NCBI GenBank assembly: GCA_948517135.1
Contig: CAORJJ010000006.1
Coordinates: 7,584-40,971 of the forward strand
Length of the DNA stretch: 33,388 nt
Source of the DNA: an uncultured Clostridia bacterium
GTDB taxonomy: Bacteria > Bacillota > Clostridia > TANB77 > CAG-508
Direction: 5' to 3'
The position numbers and the translations under genes are program-made. Each line of letters opens with the position of its first letter. The first letter of the stretch is position 1. The notes beneath the pieces were generated by a model. It had not been told where the DNA came from. It worked only from the letters and a program-made list of their open reading frames with translations, and ran no database searches. Positions 16,690-25,033 of the stretch are shown here, piece after piece.

Positions 16690-16944
16690 ATGCAACTTAT
16701 AAACATAGGTTTTGGAAATATAGTTTCTGCTGAAAGAATTATATCAATTGTTAGTCCAGAATCAGCACCAATAAAAAGAATAATACAAGAGGCGAAGGAT
16801 TCAAAAATGGCTATTGATGCAACTTATGGTAGAAGAACAAGATCTGTTATTATAATGGATTCAGGTCATATAATTTTGTCTGCAGTTCAACCTGAAACAA
16901 TAGCAGGAAGAGTTGATAATGGTTTAGATAATGATGATGAATAA
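16690..16944 (+). CDS. remA: RemA-family regulator (DUF370)
   Basis: An 84-residue DNA-binding regulator family; in Bacillus subtilis RemA activates matrix and osmoprotection genes. The core INIGFGNIVSAERI, IKRIIQEAKD, DATYGRRTRSVIIM and ILSAVQPETIAGR are highly conserved. Its place between yicC and rpoZ is the usual one. Whether it controls surface genes such as the pilus island downstream is a testable inference. Confidence 0.93.
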   Translation: MQLINIGFGNIVSAERIISIVSPESAPIKRIIQEAKDSKMAIDATYGRRTRSVIIMDSGHIILSAVQPETIAGRVDNGLDNDDE

Positions 16945-16980
16945 TAATATTAAGTAAAAATATAAAGGAGGAGTTTTTAA

Positions 16981-17193
16981 ATGTTAGTAAAACCAACAGT
17001 ATCAGATTTATTAGGAAAGGTAGGAGACAATAGATATGCATTAGTAATAATGACATCAAAAAGAGCTAGACAAATAGCTAGTGGTTCTCCTGTAAGAACA
17101 ACAGAAAAAGATAGATCAGTAGTTACATTAGCAGCTGATGAAATACTTGAAGGTCAAGTTACTAAAATAGAAGAAACAGAATCTGAAGAATAA
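16981..17193 (+). CDS. rpoZ: RNA polymerase omega subunit
   Basis: A 70-residue omega subunit that stabilises the beta' subunit. KVGDNRYALVIMTSKRARQI is the family core, followed by a short acidic end. AAAGGAGGAG precedes the ATG. It is followed by gmk after 24 bases. Confidence 0.93.
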   Translation: MLVKPTVSDLLGKVGDNRYALVIMTSKRARQIASGSPVRTTEKDRSVVTLAADEILEGQVTKIEETESEE

Positions 17194-17217
17194 TATTGAA
17201 ATAGAAGAGGTAAAATT

Positions 17218-17778
17218 ATGTTAGTTATATTATCTGGTGTAGCAGGAGCAGGAAAAGACACAATAAAAAAAGAAATTATAAAAAGAATGGATAATGTAAA
17301 ATCTATTCCAGCATATACAACGAGACCACCTAGAGAAGGTGATGTTCCAGGAAAAACATATATTTTTTTGAGTAAAGAAGAATTTGAAGAAAAAATAAGA
17401 AATAATGAAATTTATGAATATGATATACATCATAATCATTATTATGGTACATCTAAAAAATTTTTAGATGAAGAAGCTAAAAATGGAATTGTAATAAAAG
17501 ATATAGATGTTAATGGAACTGAGATACTAAAAAGTACACTAAAAGATATAAAAATTGTAACTATATTTTTAAGAGTTCCAAAAGAAGAATTGAGACATAG
17601 ATTAGAAAATAGAATAGATAAACCATCAGAAGGCGAAATTATTTTACGTTTAAACAGATTTGATTATGAAGAATCAAAAATAAGTTTATATGATTATGTG
17701 TTAAAAAATGACAATTTAGAAAAGGCAGTTAATATAATTGAAGAAATTATAAGACAAGAAAGTTTATCTGAAAAATAA
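17218..17778 (+). CDS. gmk: Guanylate kinase (divergent)
   Basis: Phosphorylates GMP to GDP. At 186 residues it has a P-loop GVAGAGKDT (usual GPSGVGKGT), GMP-binding YTTRPPREGD, EYDIHHNHYYGT (usual EVHGNYYGT), the RLEN-type lid arginines, and SLYDYVLKND near the end. Several positions depart from textbook guanylate kinases, but all segments are in order and the context is right. A strong terminator with a GAAA loop ends the operon. Confidence 0.9.
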   Translation: MLVILSGVAGAGKDTIKKEIIKRMDNVKSIPAYTTRPPREGDVPGKTYIFLSKEEFEEKIRNNEIYEYDIHHNHYYGTSKKFLDEEAKNGIVIKDIDVNGTEILKSTLKDIKIVTIFLRVPKEELRHRLENRIDKPSEGEIILRLNRFDYEESKISLYDYVLKNDNLEKAVNIIEEIIRQESLSEK

Positions 17779-17789
17779 AAAATAGTTTT

Positions 17790-17820
17790 AAAGAGCAATA
17801 AGAAATTATTGCTCTTTTTT
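17790..17820 (+). terminator. Terminator after gmk
   Basis: A 12-bp stem (17790-17801 with 17806-17817), a GAAA tetraloop and a run of six T. It insulates the gmk operon from the pilus island. Confidence 0.93.
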
Positions 17821-18187
17821 CTATTTTTTTAAAAAAGTGAATATGAAAAATGTTCAAAAACAAAAGTAACAAAAATGTAATATAAATAATAAAAATCAGT
17901 AATGTAAAAGCTTATAAGCCTTTAGAATACTAACAAATGTAGTTGTTAAAATGCGATGGAAAGGTAGTTCTTTTAGAAAAAGAAAAACTACAAATCCCAA
18001 TAATATCAAGGAATATACAGAAAAATACATATTTTTACACCAAAAATCAAAAACTAGAAAAAAAATATTAAATATGATATATATAATATTGATAGATGAA
18101 CTAGATATTGCACAAATTTATAGACACCCAAAGGTCAATAATATAGTTTTTAATATTAAAAAATAAATAAAAGAGGGGAGAAAGTTT
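17821..18187 (+). promoter_or_regulatory. Long untranslated leader of the pilus island
   Basis: About 367 bases without a credible gene. It contains the palindrome GCTTATAAGC (17910-17919) and a hairpin GTAGTT...AACTAC (17964-17991). The right arm of that hairpin could instead pair with TGTAGTT at 17938-17944, giving two exclusive folds. A TATAAT lies near 18085 but has no matching -35. No known riboswitch core was recognised. The pilin ribosome site AGAGGGGAG ends the region. Confidence 0.4.
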
Positions 18188-19897
18188 ATGAAAAAACTTA
18201 AGATGTTAGCATCAATACTACTAATTTTAGTATTATGCTTAGGTATTTATCCTACTACTTCTCAAGCAGCAGAAGGAGAAGGGTACAAAATCACTATCAC
18301 AAATACTGAAGGTAAAGAAAATCATACATATAAAGCATATCAAATCTTTACTGGTACAGTAGCAACTGAAGGTGAAGGAGAGACAAAACAATACGTATTG
18401 TCTAATATTTTCTGGGGAAATGATATTCTTGATAGAAATGCAAACAATGAATTACCAGAAGAAACTATTTCTGCAATTAAAGCTGAATTAGGTGCTAAAT
18501 ATAATAACTGTCTAATTGCTGAAAACTTTGCAGATGTATTAGCAACAATGAAAGAAGCAGATAATAGTGAAGAACTAATAAAATTCGTAGATGTAATTTA
18601 TAATAATGTTCTTAATGTTGATGGAGGAACAGAATTAACTTATAATGAAGCAACTCAAAAATATGAAGGAACAGTTTCTGAAACTGGTTATTATGTAATT
18701 ATTGATGTTAACTCAGCAACAGGTGATATTAAAGAAGAAGATGTATTCAGTAAATACATTTTACAAGTTGTAGGTGATGTTGATGTTAATTCAAAATCAG
18801 ATATGCCAAACTTAACAAAAACTTTAGGTAACAAAAGAGATGAAAATGGAGTTTTAACTTCAAATGTAAATGAAAAAGTAAATACAGCAATTATAGATGA
18901 AAGCAAACCAGTATTCTTTAAATTAGAATCAAAAATACCAAGAATGGATGGATATAGTTCATACAACTTTGTTATAACAGATACATTAGGAGAAGGATTT
19001 GATCTTAATACAGAAGATTTAACTGTAAAAATTGTTGATAAAACAGAAGCAAATCCAGATGCTGAACCACCAGTTGTTCTAGCAGAAGATGTAGTATTAA
19101 CAAAAGATGTAGATTATACTATATCTACATCAGATAAAACCGTTTTAACAATAACATTTAATAACTTTATTGATAAAAAACAATATGCAGGAAAATATGT
19201 AGTTGTTGATTATCAAGCACTTTTAAATGAAAATGCAAAAAGAGGATCAGAACCAAATGTAAATAGCGCTATATTAACATATTCAAATGATCCACATAGT
19301 AATTCACAAGGTAAAACAAAACCACAAGAAACAAAAACATTTACAATTAACTTTGTATTAACAAAAGTAAACCAAAATTATTTAGGACAAACAGATAAAA
19401 AAGATGAAACAGGAAAAAGACTTGGATTATTACCAGGTGCTACATTTGGATTATGGGAAAAAGGTACAGAAGATGATGAAACTAAAAAAATCGAATTAGG
19501 TCCAACTAATGAAAATGGTGAAATCAGAATTCCAGGTATGGGAAGTGGTACATACATACTAAAGGAAATCAAACAACCTGATGGATACAATTTATTAACA
19601 ACACCTATTGAATTTTCAATAAATGCAACATATGATGAAGCAACTGGAAATATTAGATGGTCTATTCCAGATATAACAGATGCTGAAACAGGTAAAGATA
19701 TAAGAGATAAATTAACAAAATTCGCAGTATTAAGTATTGGTGAAGAACAAGTTGATTTAGAAGTAGGTAACGTTAAAGGAATTATTCTTCCATCTACTGG
19801 TGGTATAGGTACAGTTATATTTACAGTTGTAGGAATTGGAATTATGGCAGGATCTGCAACATTAGCTTTTGGAACAAATAAGAAAAAAAGAAAATAA
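18188..19897 (+). CDS. Major pilin, isopeptide-forming, LPSTG-anchored
   Basis: A 569-residue secreted pilin subunit of the SpaA/FimP type. Residues 1-27 are a signal peptide ending TTSQAA. An N-terminal pilin domain with HTYKAYQIFTG is followed by a middle domain (about 205-385; PNLTKTLGNK, IPRMDGYSSYNFVITDTLGEG) resembling isopeptide-forming fimbrial domains. A Cna-B/prealbumin domain (about 395-530) has LPGATFGLWEKG and the E-box YILKEIKQPDGYNL. The C-terminus is LPSTGG, a membrane helix and KKKRK. The Lys used for polymerisation is probably in the SKSDMPNLTKT region, by analogy. The adjoining class C sortase should polymerise it. Confidence 0.93.
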   Translation: MKKLKMLASILLILVLCLGIYPTTSQAAEGEGYKITITNTEGKENHTYKAYQIFTGTVATEGEGETKQYVLSNIFWGNDILDRNANNELPEETISAIKAELGAKYNNCLIAENFADVLATMKEADNSEELIKFVDVIYNNVLNVDGGTELTYNEATQKYEGTVSETGYYVIIDVNSATGDIKEEDVFSKYILQVVGDVDVNSKSDMPNLTKTLGNKRDENGVLTSNVNEKVNTAIIDESKPVFFKLESKIPRMDGYSSYNFVITDTLGEGFDLNTEDLTVKIVDKTEANPDAEPPVVLAEDVVLTKDVDYTISTSDKTVLTITFNNFIDKKQYAGKYVVVDYQALLNENAKRGSEPNVNSAILTYSNDPHSNSQGKTKPQETKTFTINFVLTKVNQNYLGQTDKKDETGKRLGLLPGATFGLWEKGTEDDETKKIELGPTNENGEIRIPGMGSGTYILKEIKQPDGYNLLTTPIEFSINATYDEATGNIRWSIPDITDAETGKDIRDKLTKFAVLSIGEEQVDLEVGNVKGIILPSTGGIGTVIFTVVGIGIMAGSATLAFGTNKKKRK

Positions 19898-19935
19898 TAA
19901 ATGTAAATAGTTAATTGGATTAGGATGGAGGGAAC

Positions 19936-20829
19936 ATGAAGAAAATATATATAAAGAATATTCTTTTATTTATAACTTTTTTGATTGGTCTCTCTATCTT
20001 TTTATATCCAATTGTAACAGGTTTCTTATCATATCAAGATGGTCTTGAGAAAATTAAAATCTATGAGAGAAATGCAACAGAAATTAAAGAAGAAGATTAT
20101 ACTGAAATAATTGAAAATGCACATAAATACAATGCTGATTTAATAACTAAGGGAGAAGTGATGCTAGATGAGGAAGAAAGATATTATAATCAGTTAAATG
20201 TTGTTAATGCAGATATTATGGGGTATATTTATATTGAAAAACTTAATATAGATTTACCAGTATATCATGGAATTGAAGAAGAAACACTTCAAGTTGGTGT
20301 TGGACATTTTCAGGGAAGTTCTCTTCCAGTTGGTGGATATGGAACTCATTGTGCATTATTTGGACATAGAGGGCTACCAACATCAAAATTATTTACAAAT
20401 CTTGATAAGTTAAGAGATGGGGATATTTTTGTTCTAAAAATATTAAAAGAAAAATTATATTATAAAGTAGATCAGATTGTTGTTATTGAACCAGATGAAA
20501 TATGGGATTACATAGGAATTGAACAGAATAGAGATTTAGTAACTTTAGTTACTTGTACACCATATGGTATTAATACTCAAAGATTACTAATTAGAGGAAC
20601 TAGAACAACAGAACAAATACATGATATTGAAAATATTTTTAACAAAAATTATAGAAATAATATTTTAATTATCATAACTTTATTCTTAATTGTTATAATA
20701 ATTATAAGTACAGTTGTTATGAAAATACATCAAAGAAGTAAAAGACAAAGAAGAAAAATTGCAAGACATGAATTAGTAAAAAAGGAGGGGGCAAATAAAC
20801 GTGATAAAGAAGAAACAGACTTTTTCTAA
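19936..20829 (+). CDS. Class C (pilus-polymerising) sortase
   Basis: A 297-residue membrane transpeptidase that joins pilin subunits. There is one N-terminal and one C-terminal membrane helix (about 8-28 and 235-258), as in class C. Catalytic residues are His144 (FGHRG), Cys207 (LVTCTPYGINT) and Arg216 (QRLLIRG). The usual Asp-Pro-Trp/Phe lid motif is not evident in the segment before ADIMGYIYIEKL, so substrate access may be controlled differently. Its end overlaps the next gene by 29 bases. Confidence 0.94.
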   Translation: MKKIYIKNILLFITFLIGLSIFLYPIVTGFLSYQDGLEKIKIYERNATEIKEEDYTEIIENAHKYNADLITKGEVMLDEEERYYNQLNVVNADIMGYIYIEKLNIDLPVYHGIEEETLQVGVGHFQGSSLPVGGYGTHCALFGHRGLPTSKLFTNLDKLRDGDIFVLKILKEKLYYKVDQIVVIEPDEIWDYIGIEQNRDLVTLVTCTPYGINTQRLLIRGTRTTEQIHDIENIFNKNYRNNILIIITLFLIVIIIISTVVMKIHQRSKRQRRKIARHELVKKEGANKRDKEETDFF

Positions 20830-21619
20830 AATTATTATAATATCTTTTATAATCACACTTACTTTATTTAGAAGTATATATGCATTTGCTATTACCCTAC
20901 CTGAAGATAAAGGTGAGATTAATATATTTATTGAAGGATTAATTTTAACAAATCCAATAAATATAAAAATGAAACTATATCGAATAAAAGAACTAACAGA
21001 TGAAAAAGAAGGGAATTTATTAACCACAGAGAATACTGAAGATTCTGAAGTATTAAATTCTAATGCACTAAATTTTAAATTTACAGAAGAATTTAAAGAT
21101 ATTGCAGATATAGATAAAAGATTAAATGAAGATAGTGAAGAGTATGTTCAAGAAATAAAAAAATTTGCAACAGACAATAAAATTCAATGTATAGAAGCAG
21201 ATGTTGATTATCTTACACATGCACTATTTAAAGACTTGGAACTTGGTAAATATTTAGTTGTTATAGATGATTTTATCATGGATGATAAACTGTTTGAATG
21301 TAATTCATTTATAGTAACAATACCAATGATGCAAAATGGAGAATATGTATTTTCAATTACTGCAAATCCTAAAGTTTCTGAAATAATTATAAATCCACCA
21401 GATGATACAAATAATGTTAACAATACTACTGCAAATCCAGATACAAATGTAATTACAAATTCAGCAGAAGATAATAATTTAGAAAATAAGCCAAATGAAG
21501 AAAGAAAAAGATTACCTGATACCGGATTACCAATTGTTTCTGTTATAGTACTAAGTATATTAGGTCTTATATGTATAATTGTAGGTTGCATATTAGATAA
21601 ACGAACTAAAAAAAAGTAA
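20801..21619 (+). CDS. Pilin-like LPDTG surface protein (minor or basal subunit)
   Basis: A 272-residue secreted protein with a GTG start at 20801, about ten bases after AAGGAGGGG and inside the end of the sortase gene. It has a signal peptide (about 1-30), a domain with INIKMKLYRIKEL, LGKYLVVIDDF and VFSITANPKVSE that resembles the N-terminal domain of SpaA-type pilins, and an Asn/Asp/Thr-rich spacer. The end is RLPDTGLP, a helix and KRTKKK. With the major pilin and class C sortase it makes a compact pilus cluster, so a tip or base role is likely. Its stop codon lies in the left arm of the terminator. Confidence 0.85.
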   Translation: MIKKKQTFSKIIIISFIITLTLFRSIYAFAITLPEDKGEINIFIEGLILTNPINIKMKLYRIKELTDEKEGNLLTTENTEDSEVLNSNALNFKFTEEFKDIADIDKRLNEDSEEYVQEIKKFATDNKIQCIEADVDYLTHALFKDLELGKYLVVIDDFIMDDKLFECNSFIVTIPMMQNGEYVFSITANPKVSEIIINPPDDTNNVNNTTANPDTNVITNSAEDNNLENKPNEERKRLPDTGLPIVSVIVLSILGLICIIVGCILDKRTKKK

Positions 21620-21660
21620 ACTATGTATGAAAAATTTCAATATATAGTTTACTTTTTTTT
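21611..21660 (+). terminator. Terminator after the pilin genes
   Basis: A 14-bp perfect stem (21611-21624 with 21644-21657), a 19-base loop and a run of eight T. Its loop contains the same 14 bases, TATGAAAAATTTCA, as the terminator at 3466. Confidence 0.9.
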
Positions 21661-21708
21661 ACTTTTTAATATATAATGTGAAATATAATAACTTAGAAGG
21701 TATAATAA

Positions 21709-22266
21709 ATGAAAAGTTTAATTGGGAAAATATTAATTGTAATAGGCTGGACTTTATTAACTATTGCTGCTACCATTGTTATATCAGACTATATAGAGGT
21801 TTATGGTGCTTATAGAGCATCTGAAAAAGTTATGGGAGAGCTTGAAAAAGCAATAGAAAGAGAAATTGTAACAACAAAAGATATAGAAATTGCTGATAGA
21901 AAATATATTGGAGTAATAGAAATTCCTACATTAGATATAAAATTACCAGTCTTAGAAGAATGTACTGATACAAATTTAAAAGTTTCACCATGCAAATATT
22001 ATGGTGATGTATATAAAAATGAGAATATGGTTTTAGCAGCTCATAATTATCCTAAATTTTTTGGTAATATTAAGTATTTAAAAAAGGGGGATGATATTTA
22101 CTTTACAGCTTTAAATGGAAATGAACTTGAATATAAAGTTGACAAAATCGAAACCTTAGAGCCAGAAGATGTAGATGGTATGGTAAATACAGAATATGAA
22201 CTTTCACTATTTTCTTGTAATTATCCAAAAGATAAAAGAGTTACAGTTAGATGTATAAAACAATAA
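21709..22266 (+). CDS. Second sortase (class B/D-like), possible anchoring enzyme
   Basis: A 185-residue sortase with an N-terminal membrane helix (about 5-27). Catalytic His112 is in VLAAHNYPKFFG and Cys170 in LSLFSCNY, with Arg177 (or 181) in KDKRVTVRC. The Cys motif FSCNY departs from TLxTC, but the AHNY and RVTVRC context matches a clostridial sortase group. It has no C-terminal helix, unlike the pilus polymerase. It may attach finished pili or other LPxTG proteins to the wall. It lies after the pilin terminator, with possible -10 boxes at 21672 and 21684, and is only 20 bases from priA, so it may share that transcript. Confidence 0.85.
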   Translation: MKSLIGKILIVIGWTLLTIAATIVISDYIEVYGAYRASEKVMGELEKAIEREIVTTKDIEIADRKYIGVIEIPTLDIKLPVLEECTDTNLKVSPCKYYGDVYKNENMVLAAHNYPKFFGNIKYLKKGDDIYFTALNGNELEYKVDKIETLEPEDVDGMVNTEYELSLFSCNYPKDKRVTVRCIKQ

Positions 22267-22286
22267 TTTTGGAGGCAAAAATATTA

Positions 22287-24519
22287 ATGTATGCAGAAGT
22301 AATAATTAATAGCAATGCGAAAGACTTAAATAGAATATTTGATTATATAGTTCCAATCAATATGGAAAATACCATAAAGATTGGAGCTAGAGTTTTTGTG
22401 CCTTTTGGAAAAGGTTCAAAACTTGCTGATGGGTTTGTTATTAATTTTAAAGAAAAATCTGAATTTGCAAATAAAGAAATAGCCAAAATAGAGATAGAAA
22501 ACAGTCTAACAGAAGAAAATATTATTTTAGCAAAATTAATGGCTAGAAAGTATTTTTGTAATATTTCAGATTGTATAAAATTAATGCTACCTCCAGGAAC
22601 TGGTAGTAAAGAAATTTCAGACAGAGTAAAAGAAAAAAAGGGAAATTTCGTTTTTTTAAATAAATCTAAAGATGAAATTGAAATTTTAATTGAAGAAAGA
22701 AAAATAAAAAGTGATAAACATATTAAAGTTTTAAGATTTCTTGAAAAAAACGATGGAATATATATTACTGATTTAGAAAATTTAACAGATGTAAATCGAG
22801 CTGTATTTAAAACAATAGAGAAAAATGGATACATAAAAATAAAAGAAGGTCAGATTGAAAGAAATCCTTTTATAAATAAGAATATAGAGAAAGATGAGCC
22901 TAAAATTCTAACAGAAGAACAGGCTAAATGTTTTGATGGGATTAATTTTTGTATAAAAAATGAAGAATTTTCTAAAAATTTGATATATGGAATTACTGGA
23001 TCTGGAAAAACAGAAATATATCTACAATTAATAAAAGAAGTTTTAGAAAAAGGAAAAGATTCAATAGTACTTGTACCAGAAATTTCACTTACTCCACAAA
23101 TGGTAGATAGATTTTTAGCAAGATTTGGAAATGTTGTTGCTGTTTTGCATAGTAAATTATCTGTTGGAGAAAGATTTGATGAATGGCAAAAAATTGCATC
23201 AGGTGAAAAGAAAATTGTAATAGGAGCTAGATCTGCAATTTTTGCACCAATTAAAAATTTAGGAATTATTATAATTGATGAAGAACATGATATGTCATAT
23301 AAAGCGGATAGTACTCCAAGATATAATGCAAAAGATTTAGCTAAATATATATCAGAACAGAATTCATGTCCATTAGTTTTAGGTAGTGCTACACCAGATA
23401 TTGTTACAATGAAAAATTCAAAAGATAATGAAATTATTTTATATACATTAAAAAATAGGGCTAATAATGCAAAATTACCCAAAGTAGAAATTGTTGATAT
23501 GAGAAATGAACTTGCAATTGGAAATAGATCAATGATTAGTTTTAAATTGCAAGATGAGATAAATAAAAATTTAGAAAATAGAAAACAAACAATTTTATTT
23601 CTAAACAGGAGAGGATATTCTACATTTGTAATGTGTAGAGAATGTGGATATGTTGCTAAGTGTAAAAACTGTAATATAAGCTTAACATATCATATGAGCG
23701 AAAATAAGCTAAAATGCCATTATTGTGGATATGAAACCAGTGTAATAAAAGAATGCCCAGAATGCCATAGTAATAAAGTAAAATATTTTGGAACAGGAAC
23801 TCAGAAATTAGAAAATGAGGTACATAAATTATTTCCAAATGCAAGTACAATTAGAATGGATTTAGATACAGTAACAAAAAAGAATTCACATGAAGAGATT
23901 CTAAATAAATTTAAAAATGAAAATATTGATATTTTAATTGGTACTCAAATGATAGTAAAAGGTCACCATTTTCCAAATGTAACTTTAGTACGGAGTTGTT
24001 ACAGCTGATAGTAGTTTAAACATGGAAGATTATAGAGCTGTTGAAAGAACTTTTCAAACATTAGTACAAGTTGCAGGAAGAGCAGGAAGAGAGGAGAATG
24101 GAAATGTTGTTATTCAAACATATAATCCAGACCATTATGCAATTATTGATAGTTCAAAACAAGATTATGATTTATTCTATAATCAAGAAGTTGCACTTAG
24201 AAAAATGTTGAAATATCCACCATTTTGCGATATAATATTAATTAGTTTTTCAGGAAAAAATTTAAGTCAAGTAAAAAATATATCAGAATTTGTATATAAA
24301 AAGTTAATATCAGTACAAAATGAAAAGATAAATATTTATAAACCAGTACCATCACCAATTGATAAAATTCAAAATAATTATAGATGGAGAATTATTATAA
24401 AATGTAAAGTTACATCAACAGTTTTAGATATTATAAATTATGCTATAAATGATGATAAAATAAAAAAGAGTAAAGAAACAAAGATTATTGTGGATATAAA
24501 TCCAAATACAATGAATTAA
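22287..24519 (+). CDS. priA: Primosomal helicase PriA, joined across a +1 frameshift
   Basis: Restarts stalled replication forks by 3'-5' DNA unwinding and primosome loading. Restored across the shift it is 743 residues, normal for PriA. The zero frame covers the DNA-binding N-terminus (MYAEVIIN start, GGAGG upstream), Walker A GITGSGKTE, DEEH in IIIDEEHDMSYK, four CxxC-type zinc pairs (CRECGY to CPECHS) and KGHHFPNVTLV. It then hits CGG at 23991 and stops at TGA 24006-24008. Skipping C23991 gives VGVVTADSS and QVAGRAGR, both conserved, and runs to 24519. A lone pseudogene, a sequence error or programmed frameshifting are possible; the same break in fmt favours the last. Confidence 0.9.
23988..23994 (+). 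other. Candidate +1 frameshift site in priA (GTACGGA)
   Basis: Zero frame reads GTA CGG AGT and ends six codons later. Dropping the C reads GTA GGA GTT, restoring the family-conserved Val-Gly. No ribosome-site-like stimulator lies within 12 bases upstream. Confidence 0.8.
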
Positions 24520-24532
24520 AAGAGGGGTAAAA

Positions 24533-25018
24533 ATGGCTATTAGAAATTTAAGATATGAAAATGATGAAATATTAAGAAAACGTTCAAGAGAAATTGAAGT
24601 TATAGATGATAAAATTAGAGAACTTGCAGTTGATATGATGGAAACAATGCACAAATGGGATGGACTTGGATTGGCTGGTCCACAAGTTGGTGTGTTAAAA
24701 AGAATAATAGTTATAGATTTATATGAAGATGGAATGCAATTTACATTAATAAATCCAGTAATTGTTAAAGAAAAGGGAACACAAGAAGTTGAGGAAGGTT
24801 GTTTAAGTTTTCCAAATCAATTTGGAAAAGTTGAAAGACCAAAAGAAGTTATTGTTGAAGCATTAGATTTAGAAGGATGTAAAGTAAAATTAAAAGCAAA
24901 AGATTTATTAGCTCAAGCTTTATGTCATGAAATAGATCATTTAAATGGTGTTTTATTTACTGATAAAGTAGAACCTGGAACATTAGAAGTTGTTAAGCCA
25001 AAAGAAGATAAAAAATAG
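24533..25018 (+). CDS. def: Peptide deformylase
   Basis: Removes the formyl group from new N-termini. The 161-residue length is normal. The three motifs are present: GLGLAGPQVG (usual AAPQ, here AGPQ), EGCLSFP with the metal Cys, and CHEIDHLNG with both metal His residues and the catalytic Glu. AGAGGGG precedes the ATG. It lies between priA and fmt in the common order, and contains no CGG codon or frame break. Confidence 0.96.
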   Translation: MAIRNLRYENDEILRKRSREIEVIDDKIRELAVDMMETMHKWDGLGLAGPQVGVLKRIIVIDLYEDGMQFTLINPVIVKEKGTQEVEEGCLSFPNQFGKVERPKEVIVEALDLEGCKVKLKAKDLLAQALCHEIDHLNGVLFTDKVEPGTLEVVKPKEDKK

Positions 25019-25033
25019 AATGGAGAGAGATTA

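Noticed and set aside
17951..18166. Open frame of 71 codons in the pilus leader
   Set aside because: No ribosome site, no recognisable motif, Lys/Ile/Asn-rich translation typical of AT-rich noncoding DNA.
24006..24008. TGA in priA read through as an amino acid
   Set aside because: The conserved continuation is in the +1 frame, not after the TGA in the zero frame, and TGA is a normal stop for tsaE and tsaB.
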